Source: Bacteroidota bacterium
GTDB lineage: Bacteria; Bacteroidota; Bacteroidia; Flavobacteriales; Weeksellaceae
Reading direction: 5' to 3'
Assembly (NCBI GenBank): GCA_023422635.1
Contig: JAFAGO010000029.1
Coordinates: forward strand, 124,001 to 188,000
DNA: 64,000 bases
Positions 52,215-61,022 of this stretch are shown here, piece by piece; position 1 is the stretch's first letter; the number at the start of each line of letters is the position of its first letter. The position numbers and the translations under genes were made by a program. The notes under the pieces are model-generated. The model did no database searches and was not told the origin of the DNA. It worked only from the letters and a program-made list of their open reading frames with translations.

Positions 52215-53990
52215 ATGATTTTTACAAGACTTTTCGATATTGCCTACTATGCGGCCAATAATCTACCGAATACGGATATGTTCGTTACGAAACACCAAGG
52301 AGAATGGCAAAAAACTTCTTCCCGAGAGTTTATAGGCTTGGGCAATCAGTTCTCTCGAGGCATTATTAAATTAGGAATTAAACCTGGCGATAAAATTGCC
52401 ATCATTACATCGAATACACGTACAGAATGGTCTATTGTTGATTTTGGTAGCTTGCAAGTAGGAATCATCACCGTGCCTGTTTATCCTACGATTGCTCCTA
52501 CTGATTATGAATTTATTTTCAATAATGCAGAAGTGAAATTCTGTTTTGTTTCGGATAGAGAACTTTATGATAAAGTTGATCAAATAAAAGATCGTGTTGC
52601 CAGTTTGCAAGGTGTTTTCTCGTTTGATAATATTGATGGCGTTCCAAATTGGCGTGAAGTTCTCGATTTAGGTAGGGATGATTCTACACAAAATGAAGTA
52701 GACGATATTGCTAAAACCATCAATCCTACCGACTTGGCAACCATTATTTACACCTCGGGTACTACAGGAAAACCAAAAGGAGTGATGCTTACCCACGACA
52801 ATATTGTGGCAAACATTAAAGGCGCAGATGAACGAATTCCTATGAAACCTAATTTCGATTATAAGGAAGCGCGTGCATTAAGCTTTTTACCAATTTGTCA
52901 TATTTTCGAAAGAATGCTTTTTTACCTCTATCAAAGCAAAGGAATCTCCATTTACTTCGCAGAAAGCATTGATAAAATGGGCGATAACATAAAAGAGGTG
53001 AAACCTCACTATATGACTGTTGTACCGAGACTTTTAGAAAAAGTGTACGATAAAATATACGACAAAGGAACTGCAGCAGGCGGTTTAAAATCGAAAATTT
53101 TTCTTTGGGCTTTGAGTGTAAATGAAGCGAAGAAAGAAATTTCAAAACCAAGCGGAATTAAAGAAATTATTGCCGACAAATTGGTATTCAAAAAATGGAG
53201 AGAAGGCTTAGGTGGCGAAATCACCACTTTAGTTTCTGGTTCAGCTGCGTTATCTGTGCGATTGAATAAAATTTTTCAAAATGCAGGAATTCCCATTTTA
53301 GAAGGATACGGACTTACTGAAACTTCACCGGTAATTTCGGTAAATTCGTTCGGACATATTAAAGCTGGATCTGTGGGACATCCGCTAAAAAATGTTCAAG
53401 TAAAAATTCAAGAAGATGGTGAAATCACCGTGAAAGGTCCATCCATTTTTTCGGGATATTACAATAATGAGGAACAAACACGAGAAGCATTTACAGAGGA
53501 TGGATTTTTTAAAACAGGCGATATTGGCCATATCGACAGCGAAGGTTATTTAACGATTACCGACCGTAAAAAGGAAATGTTTAAAACTTCAGGAGGTAAA
53601 TATGTTGCGCCGCAAGTGATTGAAAATTTAGTGAAAGCTTCCAAATTTATCGAGCAATTAATGGTTGTTGGAGAAGGCGAAAGAATGCCTTGTGCAATTG
53701 TTCAACCGGATTATACGTTTGCGAAAAACTGGGCAGAAATCCATCATATTTCTATTGGTGGTTCTCCAGAAGAAATGTCGAAAAGTCCAGAACTTAAAGC
53801 AAGAATTGAAAAAGAAATTGAAAAAATCAACAAAGATTTAGGCAATTGGGAAAAAATTAAAAAAATTGAACTTTCACCAGAAATTTGGTCAATTGAAGGT
53901 GGCGAACTAACGCCAACTTTAAAGCTAAAAAGGAAAAAAATTAAAGAAAAATATATGTATTTATACGACAGAATGTATCAGCAACAATAG
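52215..53990 (+). CDS. fadD: Long-chain fatty acid-CoA ligase (AMP-forming)
   Basis: Activates fatty acids with ATP and CoA at the membrane. 591 aa. P-loop-like motif IIYTSGTTGKPKGVM (about residues 176-190), YGLTETSPVIS (about 366-376), and motif DGFFKTGDIGHID (about 435-447) with RKKEMFKTSGGKYVAPQVIEN. It resembles the ACSL/FAA type rather than short-chain synthetases. It divides a bidirectional control region with the acyl-CoA dehydrogenase. Confidence 0.92.
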   Translation: MIFTRLFDIAYYAANNLPNTDMFVTKHQGEWQKTSSREFIGLGNQFSRGIIKLGIKPGDKIAIITSNTRTEWSIVDFGSLQVGIITVPVYPTIAPTDYEFIFNNAEVKFCFVSDRELYDKVDQIKDRVASLQGVFSFDNIDGVPNWREVLDLGRDDSTQNEVDDIAKTINPTDLATIIYTSGTTGKPKGVMLTHDNIVANIKGADERIPMKPNFDYKEARALSFLPICHIFERMLFYLYQSKGISIYFAESIDKMGDNIKEVKPHYMTVVPRLLEKVYDKIYDKGTAAGGLKSKIFLWALSVNEAKKEISKPSGIKEIIADKLVFKKWREGLGGEITTLVSGSAALSVRLNKIFQNAGIPILEGYGLTETSPVISVNSFGHIKAGSVGHPLKNVQVKIQEDGEITVKGPSIFSGYYNNEEQTREAFTEDGFFKTGDIGHIDSEGYLTITDRKKEMFKTSGGKYVAPQVIENLVKASKFIEQLMVVGEGERMPCAIVQPDYTFAKNWAEIHHISIGGSPEEMSKSPELKARIEKEIEKINKDLGNWEKIKKIELSPEIWSIEGGELTPTLKLKRKKIKEKYMYLYDRMYQQQ

Positions 53991-54004
53991 TAAATAAACG
54001 AGAG

Positions 54005-54044
54005 AAAAAAAAGCGGCGGCATCTTCAGATGCCGCCGCTTTTTT
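54005..54044. terminator. Strong terminator between the ligase and the COG1579 gene
   Basis: AAAAAAGCGGCGGCATC and its complement, a 17-bp perfect stem with TTCA loop. The A/T-rich flanks work both ways for converging genes. Confidence 0.92.
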
Positions 54045-54071
54045 ATATGTTCCGTAAGTAAAAATCGGTGA

Positions 54072-54854
54072 TTAACCGAATTTAATTACTTCTTTCATTC
54101 TTTCATTTTCTTCGTTTACCAATTCTTCATCCACTAAGATTTTACCAGAATGTTCATCGATAATGATTTTCTTTCTTTGTGCAATTTCCATTTGCTTTTG
54201 TGGTGGAATCGTGAAGAATGATCCTTTAGCTGCACCTCTTTCTAAACCTACAACTGCAAGTCCGTTTTTCGAACTCGTACGAATTCTGTTATAAGAAGCC
54301 AAAAGTCTTTCATCAATTTTTTCAGAAAATTCTTTGGATTTTTCAATCAGATATTCTTCTTCTTTTTGAGTTTCAGAAATCAAATCATCCAATTCATTCT
54401 TTTTGAATTTTAGATGTTGTTTTAACTGATCAATTTTAGAATTAAGTTCGCCTAAAGTTTCTTCTTTATGGGCAATTTTAGCACCGAATTCTCTAATTTT
54501 CTTTTCAGAAAGTTGAATTTCAAGTTCTTGATATTCAATTTCTTTCCCAAGAGATTCGAATTCTTTATTATTTCTTACGGTATCCTGTTGGCTTTTGTAT
54601 TTTTCAATTAAGCTTTTGGAATGATTAATCACTTCATTTTTTGTAGAGATTTCTTCATTCTGTTCTTTAATTTCTTGTTGAAATTTTTCGGATCTCTTTT
54701 CTAATCCGGCAATTTCAATTTCCAAATCTTCCACTTCAATTGGTAATTCACCTCTGGTGTTACGGATATCGTCCAATCGGGAATCAATAATCTGAAGGTC
54801 ATATAACGCCCTTAGTTTTTCTTCCACAGGAATGTCGTTTGTTTTCTTAGCCAT
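54072..54854 (-). CDS. COG1579/DUF164 coiled-coil protein, zinc ribbon degenerate
   Basis: 260 aa: a long antiparallel coiled coil (about 15-195) and a C-terminal region matching the C4-type zinc-ribbon domain of COG1579 (about 205-250, RGAAKGSFFTIPPQKQMEIAQRKK, then EHSGKILVDEEL). The usual four zinc cysteines are absent: CxxC positions read AKGS and EHSG, and no cysteine occurs in the protein. The ribbon fold may persist without metal. It starts 3 bp after the Nif3 stop, a pairing seen widely. Confidence 0.88.
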   Translation of the reverse strand: MAKKTNDIPVEEKLRALYDLQIIDSRLDDIRNTRGELPIEVEDLEIEIAGLEKRSEKFQQEIKEQNEEISTKNEVINHSKSLIEKYKSQQDTVRNNKEFESLGKEIEYQELEIQLSEKKIREFGAKIAHKEETLGELNSKIDQLKQHLKFKKNELDDLISETQKEEEYLIEKSKEFSEKIDERLLASYNRIRTSSKNGLAVVGLERGAAKGSFFTIPPQKQMEIAQRKKIIIDEHSGKILVDEELVNEENERMKEVIKFG

Positions 54855-54857
54855 ATT

Positions 54858-55955
54858 TTAAATAAAGTAGTTTACTGGATTGGTATTTTCTCTAGATTTA
54901 GAGATTGCAAATTTAGTAAATTTTTCCGATAAAAGTTCAAACAATTGTTGAGTAACAAATTGTTCCGATTCAAAATGACCAATATCGCAGAATAGAATTT
55001 TATTTTCTGCCTGAAAGAAATCGTGGTATTTTACATCTCCCGTTAAATACGCATCGCAGCCCCAATTTTTAGCGGCAGCAATTCCACTTGCTCCACTTCC
55101 GCCCAAAACCGCAACTTTTTTAATTTTCTTACCGGTAAATTCGGAATGACGAATCACTTTTAATTGAAAGGTTTCCTTTACAAAGTGCAAAAAATCCGGC
55201 TCATCCATTTCATTCGCCAATTGGCCATATCGACCGAGACCAAGATAATGGTTTTCATTTTCTAATTGATAGATTTGATAGGCAACTTCTTCATATGGAT
55301 GTGCATTTTTTACGGCAGATAAAATCGTATTTTTTTTGGCACTTTCGAAAATGGAGGAAATCATTACTTCGTCTGCATTTTCCCGCACATTTTCGCTTCC
55401 AGAAAATGGATTTGATCCAGCTAACGGGCGAAAAGTTCCAGTTCCTGGAATACTGAAGCTGCATTGATCGTAGAATCCAATATGTCCTGCTCCCGCTTGA
55501 AACAAAGCATCTTTCACCGCTTCAGCAAAAGCAGAAGGAACATACACAGCCATTTGCATTATATCGGATTTTTTTGGCATTAAGACCTTTTGATCTTTCA
55601 AACCTAAAGCCTCACAAATTCCGAAATTCACTCCGAAATAATCATTATCAAAAGCTGTATGCACCGCAAAAATCGCAATTTTATTTTCCATTGCTTTTAC
55701 GATTGCACGTTCAACATAATTTTTTCCTGTAATGGATTTTAAACCCGAAAACAAAATAGGATGAAACGCCACAATTACATTATGATTGGTCTCAATAGCT
55801 TCATCAACCACCGATTCCAAAGCGTCGTGCGCAACTAGAACACCCGATATTTCACGGTCGGGATTTCCACAAAGTAAACCTACATTATCAAAATCTTCCG
55901 CCTGCCAAAGAGGAATACGATCTTGAAAAGCTTGTACAAATTCTTTTATTTTCAT
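54858..55955 (-). CDS. Nif3-like dinuclear metal centre protein
   Basis: YbgI/Nif3 family, hexameric, with a dimetal site and an unknown substrate (GTP cyclohydrolase I type 2-like folds have been suggested). 365 aa with an internal YqfO-type CutA-like insertion (about 125-245, MAVYVPSAFAEAVKDALFQAGAG). Metal region: VAFHPILFSGLKSI (about 61-74), AVHTAFDND, and GDVKYHDFFQAE, CDIGHFESEQF near the C terminus. The usual His-His pair is Phe-His here. It overlaps functionally with the COG1579 gene in a two-gene operon. Confidence 0.9.
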   Translation of the reverse strand: MKIKEFVQAFQDRIPLWQAEDFDNVGLLCGNPDREISGVLVAHDALESVVDEAIETNHNVIVAFHPILFSGLKSITGKNYVERAIVKAMENKIAIFAVHTAFDNDYFGVNFGICEALGLKDQKVLMPKKSDIMQMAVYVPSAFAEAVKDALFQAGAGHIGFYDQCSFSIPGTGTFRPLAGSNPFSGSENVRENADEVMISSIFESAKKNTILSAVKNAHPYEEVAYQIYQLENENHYLGLGRYGQLANEMDEPDFLHFVKETFQLKVIRHSEFTGKKIKKVAVLGGSGASGIAAAKNWGCDAYLTGDVKYHDFFQAENKILFCDIGHFESEQFVTQQLFELLSEKFTKFAISKSRENTNPVNYFI

Positions 55956-56049
55956 TTTAAAAGTGAATGAATTTCCGTATTTTTTATTTTGATTTAAATT
56001 TTCTAAAAACGTTTCTTTCTAATTGAATTTAAACCATTTTTCTACTCGT

Positions 56050-56505
56050 TTACGTTCTGATAAACAAACGTTCATCAAAACTGAACTTTTCTATTATGTG
56101 TACTTTAACTTTATTAAAATCAGGATGGCGAGGATTGAGTAAATAATTAAACTCACCTTGAACTGCCGCAGATGGAACTTTTAGCACCAACTTTTTTGCA
56201 TCAAAAATAAATGTATCGCCTAATTTTTGAGTATCATCTGGATGCGGAAAAATATTCCAAGCAACAGGTAGTTTTTTTACTTCTGCCATTGAATCATCAG
56301 GAATATCGATATGTACCAAACAATAATCTATCGGAAGAATACCAAGCGGAACATGAACCGCAATTTCTGCCACACAAAGCGCAATCGATTGAGCGGTATA
56401 AAGCATTGCCACACCCTTACTGTTCCAACGGCCACCAACAATTTCAGCACCTTTTCCGCTTAAATCGTTTGCATACATTCTTTTCGAAAGACGGTAAACA
56501 ATCAT
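56050..56505 (-). CDS. RES-domain toxin (NAD+ phosphorylase)
   Basis: Toxin of the RES/Xre class, which depletes NAD+ by phosphorolysis. 151 aa with the RES residues: VYRLSKRMYANDLSGKGAEIVGGRWNSKG region (Arg5 and Glu/Arg near 22-27), then YTAQSIALCVAEIAVHV (Ser/Glu at about 39-49), and HPDFNKV near the C terminus. The gene lies 6 bp after the antitoxin and in the same orientation, the usual antitoxin-first order for this class. Predicted to act in the cytoplasm. Confidence 0.92.
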   Translation of the reverse strand: MIVYRLSKRMYANDLSGKGAEIVGGRWNSKGVAMLYTAQSIALCVAEIAVHVPLGILPIDYCLVHIDIPDDSMAEVKKLPVAWNIFPHPDDTQKLGDTFIFDAKKLVLKVPSAAVQGEFNYLLNPRHPDFNKVKVHIIEKFSFDERLFIRT

Positions 56506-56511
56506 GGTGAG

Positions 56512-56973
56512 TTATGCTAAAACGCCATGCTCAATGCGCGTTAATTCATCCATTAATAGAGAAATACCGAAGGAAGTATCCAAGATTTCTTGGGGCTTTA
56601 TTTTACCCAAAGCAAGATTCTCTGCCTGCAACCAAATGATGAAATGATCGTGAGAGCCAAAAACCTCTTTACCCCTGGTGTAAAGCAACTCAATTTGAAG
56701 AATTTTTTCTGATTGCAGAGCATCAAAGGTTTTGCCTTCTTTTTGATAGCGCGACAACGTTTTGCCAGAAATATGAAGAAAATCCGCCCAATTCTGCATC
56801 GTGAAAGGAAATTTCTTGATAAGGGAATCGAAATAAGGAAAACTAATGCCATTTCTTGCGGTACGCATCAATGCAAAAAGACCCGAATCATCAAAGGTAT
56901 AATTTGCAAACGCCACAGCTGGTTCATTAACCGAGGTACTCGTGAATTCGGAATTGGAATTATACTTTTTCAT
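56512..56973 (-). CDS. Xre/ParS-type antitoxin of the RES toxin
   Basis: Antitoxin with an N-terminal Xre-like HTH region (about 50-80, NWADFLHISGKTLSRYQKEG) and the C-terminal DUF2384/MbcA-ParS toxin-binding domain (about 95-150, GSHDHFIIWLQAENLALGKIKPQEIL followed by DTSFGISLLMDELTRIEHG). 153 aa. TATATTTG promoter element 15 bp upstream. It is expected to repress its own operon. Confidence 0.92.
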   Translation of the reverse strand: MKKYNSNSEFTSTSVNEPAVAFANYTFDDSGLFALMRTARNGISFPYFDSLIKKFPFTMQNWADFLHISGKTLSRYQKEGKTFDALQSEKILQIELLYTRGKEVFGSHDHFIIWLQAENLALGKIKPQEILDTSFGISLLMDELTRIEHGVLA

Positions 56974-56988
56974 TGTGTTTTGTTTTTA

Positions 56989-56996
56989 CAAATATA
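56989..56996 (-). promoter_or_regulatory. -7 promoter element of the RES/Xre operon
   Basis: Minus-strand TATATTTG, an exact TAnnTTTG match 15 bp upstream of the antitoxin ATG. Confidence 0.55.
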
Positions 56997-57082
56997 CGAC
57001 TTTTGTCTAAAAATAAAAGACATTTTTCCAATACTTTAAAAATATTCTATTTTATTATACATTTACTGCTTAAATACCAAGT

Positions 57083-57913
57083 ATGAAACCAGAATATAAT
57101 TTGATTCCTGTAGACAAACCCATCTTAAAAAAAATCTACAGAGTCATCTACCTTTCCGACACCCGCGCTGGTAAAATTTTCGATATCTGTTTGTTAGTTC
57201 TAATCCTATTAAACACGCTGCTTATTATGTTAGAAACCATTCCAGAAATTGATTCAAGATATCATACGCTTTTCTATACCACTGAATTTCTCATTACCAT
57301 AATTTTCACGGCTGAATATATCTTCAGAATTATTTGCGTAAAAGATCGTGAAGAATATATTTTTAGCACATTAGGCATTCTGGATTTACTCTCCATTATT
57401 CCATTTTATATCGGATTACTTTTCCCTGCAGCACATTATTTTATTATTCTTCGAATGCTTCGAATGCTTCGGATTTTCAGAATTTTTAATCTGGCAGATT
57501 ACATGCATGATGGTCAATTTATTGTAACATCGCTTAAAAATAGCTCCAGAAAAATTTACATTTTTTTACTCTTCCTGTGCATCATCATTGTGATTATTGG
57601 CTCTTTAATGTACGTGGTTGAAGATGGGCAAAATGGCTTTAGCAGTATCCCACAATCCATTTATTGGGCAGTTGTTACCATTACAACAGTGGGTTATGGA
57701 GATATTGCACCCGCAACGCCTGTTGGTAAAATGCTATCCATAATTTTAATGCTATGCGGTTATAGCATTATTGCAGTACCTACGGGAATTGTGACTTCTG
57801 AAATGAAGCAGAAAAATAAAAAGAACTCAAAAGTTTGTCCTCGATGCGGAAATGAAGACAATGATGAAAATGCCAGATATTGCAAAAATTGTGGAGAAAA
57901 GATTGTTCTATAA
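57083..57913 (+). CDS. Voltage-gated potassium channel with C-terminal zinc ribbon
   Basis: Six-TM K+ channel subunit of the Kv type. 276 aa: S1-S4 (about 30-150) with a voltage-sensor S4 carrying regularly spaced Arg (ILRMLRMLRIFRIFNLADY). The pore helix and selectivity filter ITTVGYGDIAP are at about 209-219, then S6. The C-terminal tail carries a four-cysteine zinc ribbon (CPRCGNEDNDENARYCKNCG, C-x2-C-x12-C-x2-C). The tail may bind metal or regulate gating. It starts 37 bp from a near-consensus promoter (TACATTTA). Confidence 0.92.
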   Translation: MKPEYNLIPVDKPILKKIYRVIYLSDTRAGKIFDICLLVLILLNTLLIMLETIPEIDSRYHTLFYTTEFLITIIFTAEYIFRIICVKDREEYIFSTLGILDLLSIIPFYIGLLFPAAHYFIILRMLRMLRIFRIFNLADYMHDGQFIVTSLKNSSRKIYIFLLFLCIIIVIIGSLMYVVEDGQNGFSSIPQSIYWAVVTITTVGYGDIAPATPVGKMLSIILMLCGYSIIAVPTGIVTSEMKQKNKKNSKVCPRCGNEDNDENARYCKNCGEKIVL

Positions 57914-57917
57914 CAAC

Positions 57918-57950
57918 AAAAAAGCCATCTTTTGCAGATGGCTTTTTTTT
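57918..57950 (+). terminator. Terminator of the K+ channel gene
   Basis: AAAAAAGCCATC / GATGGCTTTTTT stem with a 7-nt loop and a long T run, 5 bp after the stop. It also faces the cyclophilin-FKBP gene and could serve both. Confidence 0.85.
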
Positions 57951-57970
57951 GTATACTATTAATTTTTCAA

Positions 57971-59089
57971 CTAATTAGCGGATTTAACATCTACCAATTC
58001 TACATCGAAAACCAACCAAGCATTTGGTGGAATTACACCTCCGGCGCCTCTAGCACCATACCCTAAATCGGATGGAATTAAGAGAGTTGCGGCCTCACCC
58101 TTTTTCAATAAAAGGATTCCTTCGTCCCAACCTTTAATTACTTGCCCCATCCCGATTGGAATTTCAATAGGTTGATTTCTTTTAAAAGAGCTATCAAATT
58201 CATTTCCATCAACCAATTTACCCGCGTAATGCACAGAAACTAAATCACCAGCTTTTGGCGCAGTACCCGTAGGATTGGATTTGGTAATTTTATAATACAA
58301 ACCCGATGGAGTGGATTGCATATCTTTTTTCAATTCATCGGCCAATTTTTCTTGATTGGCTTTAAATTCTTCTTCTTTTCTTTTTTTCTCTGCCGCTTCT
58401 TTTTCTAAAAATGCTTTATTGCGTTCTTTAATTTGTGCTTTTCCATCTTCGAAAGTTTTTGCAGGATCATAGTTTTTATACGCGTCGCCTTTGCTGAAAA
58501 CGCTAACTTTTTCTAAAACAACATCGGTTTTTGGTTTGTCTTGCGCACCTTTTTCAACGTTTGCAATAGAATCAATTACGCTTTGTCCTTCGATTACTTC
58601 ACCGAAAATTGTATGTCGACCATCCAACCAAGGTGTCGCTACTTCTGTAATGAAAAACTGTGAACCATTGGTGTTTGGGCCAGAATTCGCCATTGACAGA
58701 ATTCCCTTTCCGGTATGTTTTAAATCGTTTTTTTCATCCTCAAATTTATATCCAGGATCGCCCATTCCTGTTCCTTGAGGATCACCACCTTGAATCATAA
58801 AATCTTTAATCACTCGGTGGAAAATGGTTCCATCATAAAAAGGAACTCCTTTGGCTTTGGCTTTGTTATCAATTTTACCTTCGGCCAAACCAATAAAATT
58901 GGCAACGGTTACAGGAGATTTTTCATCTTCTAACTTTACCAGCATATTCCCTTTTGAGGTTTGCAGGTTGGCATATAAACCGTCTTTCAGTTCTTTGTAA
59001 GTTTCTTTGTCTACGTTCATTTTTTTATAAATTGGGGTACAACTCGTCATTGAAATCGCGGTTAATACGATTATCATTTTTTTTATCAT
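57971..59089 (-). CDS. Cyclophilin-FKBP bifunctional peptidyl-prolyl isomerase lipoprotein
   Basis: Envelope chaperone-like PPIase with two catalytic domains. Lipoprotein signal at AISMTSC (Cys17). Cyclophilin domain (about 35-200): GTIFHRVIKDFMIQGGDP, LSMANSGPNTNGSQFFIT, WLDGRHTIFGEV. Helical linker of charged residues (about 215-258). FKBP domain (about 262-372): GDLVSVHYAGKLVDGNEFDSS, VIKGWDEGILLLKKGE, IPSDLGYGARGAGGVIPPNA. Both active sites look intact. 10 bp downstream of the gldI-like gene, same strand. Confidence 0.94.
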   Translation of the reverse strand: MIKKMIIVLTAISMTSCTPIYKKMNVDKETYKELKDGLYANLQTSKGNMLVKLEDEKSPVTVANFIGLAEGKIDNKAKAKGVPFYDGTIFHRVIKDFMIQGGDPQGTGMGDPGYKFEDEKNDLKHTGKGILSMANSGPNTNGSQFFITEVATPWLDGRHTIFGEVIEGQSVIDSIANVEKGAQDKPKTDVVLEKVSVFSKGDAYKNYDPAKTFEDGKAQIKERNKAFLEKEAAEKKRKEEEFKANQEKLADELKKDMQSTPSGLYYKITKSNPTGTAPKAGDLVSVHYAGKLVDGNEFDSSFKRNQPIEIPIGMGQVIKGWDEGILLLKKGEAATLLIPSDLGYGARGAGGVIPPNAWLVFDVELVDVKSAN

Positions 59090-59099
59090 CTTACTAATT

Positions 59100-59609
59100 T
59101 TACAATGTTTTAAGTGTTATGATTAAAGGCATATCGTTTGAAATTCGATTATTATCACCATACGTTCCAAAAGCAAGTACAGAGGGCGTTAAAATCGTAG
59201 TCGTTTCGCCTTTATCCATATAGCGCAATGCATCCTCAACCGCTTTAAGCTCATCAAATTTGCCGAAACGAACATTTTCTACCACTTTTGGTTGATCATA
59301 CAATTGCACGCGGTCGAAATCGTAAATGGTATATTCGTAAGAAACCAAATTACCATCTGGCTTTCTTTCTCTGGAGCTCAAATCTTCATTATTCACCCAA
59401 TAATTCATCTTCATTGGATAAAATTTTTCATCTTGTGCGCTAATCCAATCTTGAATTTGTGCGCGTTCTAATTCATTTATACTCTTTGCTCGGTTTTTGG
59501 AGATACTCATATCCTTCTCACTTAAAATTCCGCCAATAGGAGGATGAGATTGTTGTTTCCCACAAGAAAACAAAATAAGAGAACCGAGCAAAAGGATGCC
59601 TTTTTTCAT
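59100..59609 (-). CDS. gldI: GldI-like FKBP-type peptidyl-prolyl isomerase lipoprotein
   Basis: Lipoprotein (LILFSC, Cys16) with an FKBP-like domain (about 80-169), resembling GldI, which gliding flavobacteria need for motility and stable gliding protein folding. 169 aa. Motif comparison: LVSYEYTIYDFDRVQLYD, MDKGETTTILTPSVLAFGTYGDNNRI, MPLIITLKTL. The catalytic aromatics of active FKBPs are only partly kept, as in GldI homologues. Related non-gliding bacteria carry it too. First gene of the operon with the cyclophilin-FKBP gene. Confidence 0.85.
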   Translation of the reverse strand: MKKGILLLGSLILFSCGKQQSHPPIGGILSEKDMSISKNRAKSINELERAQIQDWISAQDEKFYPMKMNYWVNNEDLSSRERKPDGNLVSYEYTIYDFDRVQLYDQPKVVENVRFGKFDELKAVEDALRYMDKGETTTILTPSVLAFGTYGDNNRISNDMPLIITLKTL

Positions 59610-59814
59610 AAAAAACTTTTGCGAAAATACACAATTTTCTTTGAGTCGGTTTACATTTTAGGATTAAAAATATGCATCTTCGTTATCTTTTAACTTTTAT
59701 TATTCTAAAAAATCTTAAAAGTTGAATTCACTTAAAAACACAATTCCCTTAAAAGTCTGAACGAGAATTAAATTTAATAACATCAGTTTTCAACAAAACT
59801 AATTACAAATAAAA

Positions 59815-59840
59815 AAAAAAAGTCAGGAAAACCTGACTTT
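59815..59840 (-). terminator. Terminator of ilvE
   Basis: AAAGTCAGG / CCTGACTTT stem with an AAAA loop, followed by at least ten T's on the minus strand, 24 bp after the ilvE stop. Confidence 0.88.
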
Positions 59841-59864
59841 AGGATTGTATTATTCTTTTTTGGA

Positions 59865-60938
59865 TTACACGTTTTCGTGAAAATTTTTCTCCACTAAAAC
59901 TCTCCATCCGAAGGAATCTTCAATTTTATTGGTTTGAATGCCAACTAATTGCTCTTTTAAGGTAAGCGCAAAACTGTCTTTTTCTTCTAATTTTGGAAGC
60001 TCATATTTTTTATCGTCATATCCAAATGCTTCGAAAACACTGGTTACTACAGCTGTTCCAACGCCCCAAATTTCTTTAAGTTCATTGTTTTTATGTGCCT
60101 CTAAAACCATCTTAACCGAAATAGGTTCAATTTTAAGTTCAATGCCATTTTTCTCGGCCAATTGAATAAAACTGTTTCTGGTAACACCATCGAGAATTTT
60201 TTCGGAAGTTGGTGGTGTATAAATCGTATCGTTGATTCTTAAGAACACATTCATCGTACCACTTTCTTCAAAATACTCATGCGTAGCATCGTCGGTCCAG
60301 ATGATTTGTTCATATCCCTTATCGTTCGCAAGTTGCGTAGGATAAAAAGATGCCGCATAATTTCCTGCCGCTTTCGCAAATCCTACTCCACCATTTGCAG
60401 AACGTGAATAAAAATCCGAAATTAAAACTGAAACTGGCGCAGTGTAGTACATTTTAGCAGGAGTGGCAACAATTGCAAAAATATACTTATTGGAAACTCT
60501 GGCTTTTAAGCCTTCTTCTGTAGCAAAAACAAGTGGACGAATATAAAGCGAAGTTCCTTCACCAGACGGAACCCAATCTCTATCAAGATCGACCAAAGCT
60601 TTTAAACCATCGAGAAAAACTTCTTTTGGAATTTCTGGAATTGCAAGTCTTTTTGCAGATTTATTGATTCTTTCAAAATTCTTCTCTGGACGAAAAAGGT
60701 ACACTTCACCATCTTTGTCTTTGTACGCTTTCATTCCTTCAAAACAGGCCTGGCCGTAATTTACTGCCATCATTGCTGGCGAAAATTGCAAAGGTCCGTA
60801 CGGCATAATCTTGACTTCGCCCCAAGCTCCGTTATCGTATTCGCAAATAACCATATGGTCGATAAAAGTGTCCCCGAAAGAAAAATTCTGAGGATCAAAA
60901 GAGGAAATTCTTGGATTTGAAGATTTCTGAATTATCAT
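59865..60938 (-). CDS. ilvE: Branched-chain amino acid aminotransferase
   Basis: PLP-dependent transamination of Leu, Ile and Val with 2-oxoglutarate. 357 aa, class IV fold. PLP lysine in GVGFAKAAGNYAASFYP (about residue 194), plus YEQIIWTDDATHEYFEESGTMNVF and ILDGVTRNSFIQLAEK motifs. Length fits the eukaryote-like/Bacteroidota class. A TAAATTTG promoter element is 25 bp upstream, divergent from mnmD. Confidence 0.96.
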   Translation of the reverse strand: MIIQKSSNPRISSFDPQNFSFGDTFIDHMVICEYDNGAWGEVKIMPYGPLQFSPAMMAVNYGQACFEGMKAYKDKDGEVYLFRPEKNFERINKSAKRLAIPEIPKEVFLDGLKALVDLDRDWVPSGEGTSLYIRPLVFATEEGLKARVSNKYIFAIVATPAKMYYTAPVSVLISDFYSRSANGGVGFAKAAGNYAASFYPTQLANDKGYEQIIWTDDATHEYFEESGTMNVFLRINDTIYTPPTSEKILDGVTRNSFIQLAEKNGIELKIEPISVKMVLEAHKNNELKEIWGVGTAVVTSVFEAFGYDDKKYELPKLEEKDSFALTLKEQLVGIQTNKIEDSFGWRVLVEKNFHENV

Positions 60939-60963
60939 TTTTTAAATTTTTATTGGACTTCGA

Positions 60964-60971
60964 CAAATTTA
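60964..60971 (-). promoter_or_regulatory. -7 promoter element of ilvE
   Basis: Minus-strand TAAATTTG, an exact TAnnTTTG match 25 bp upstream of the ilvE start. Confidence 0.55.
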
Positions 60972-61002
60972 ATATAATTTTTTAAATATGAACATTTTCG
61001 CT

Positions 61003-61010
61003 TACATTTG
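61003..61010 (+). promoter_or_regulatory. -7 promoter element of mnmD
   Basis: TACATTTG, an exact TAnnTTTG match. Its last three bases are the TTG that could be read as an mnmD start, so the ATG at 61023 is the better start. Confidence 0.55.
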
Positions 61011-61022
61011 AAAAAAATAGCA

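Noticed and set aside
56050..56973. The RES/Xre pair as part of a mobile element
   Set aside because: No flanking repeats or integrase nearby; composition looks like the neighbours.
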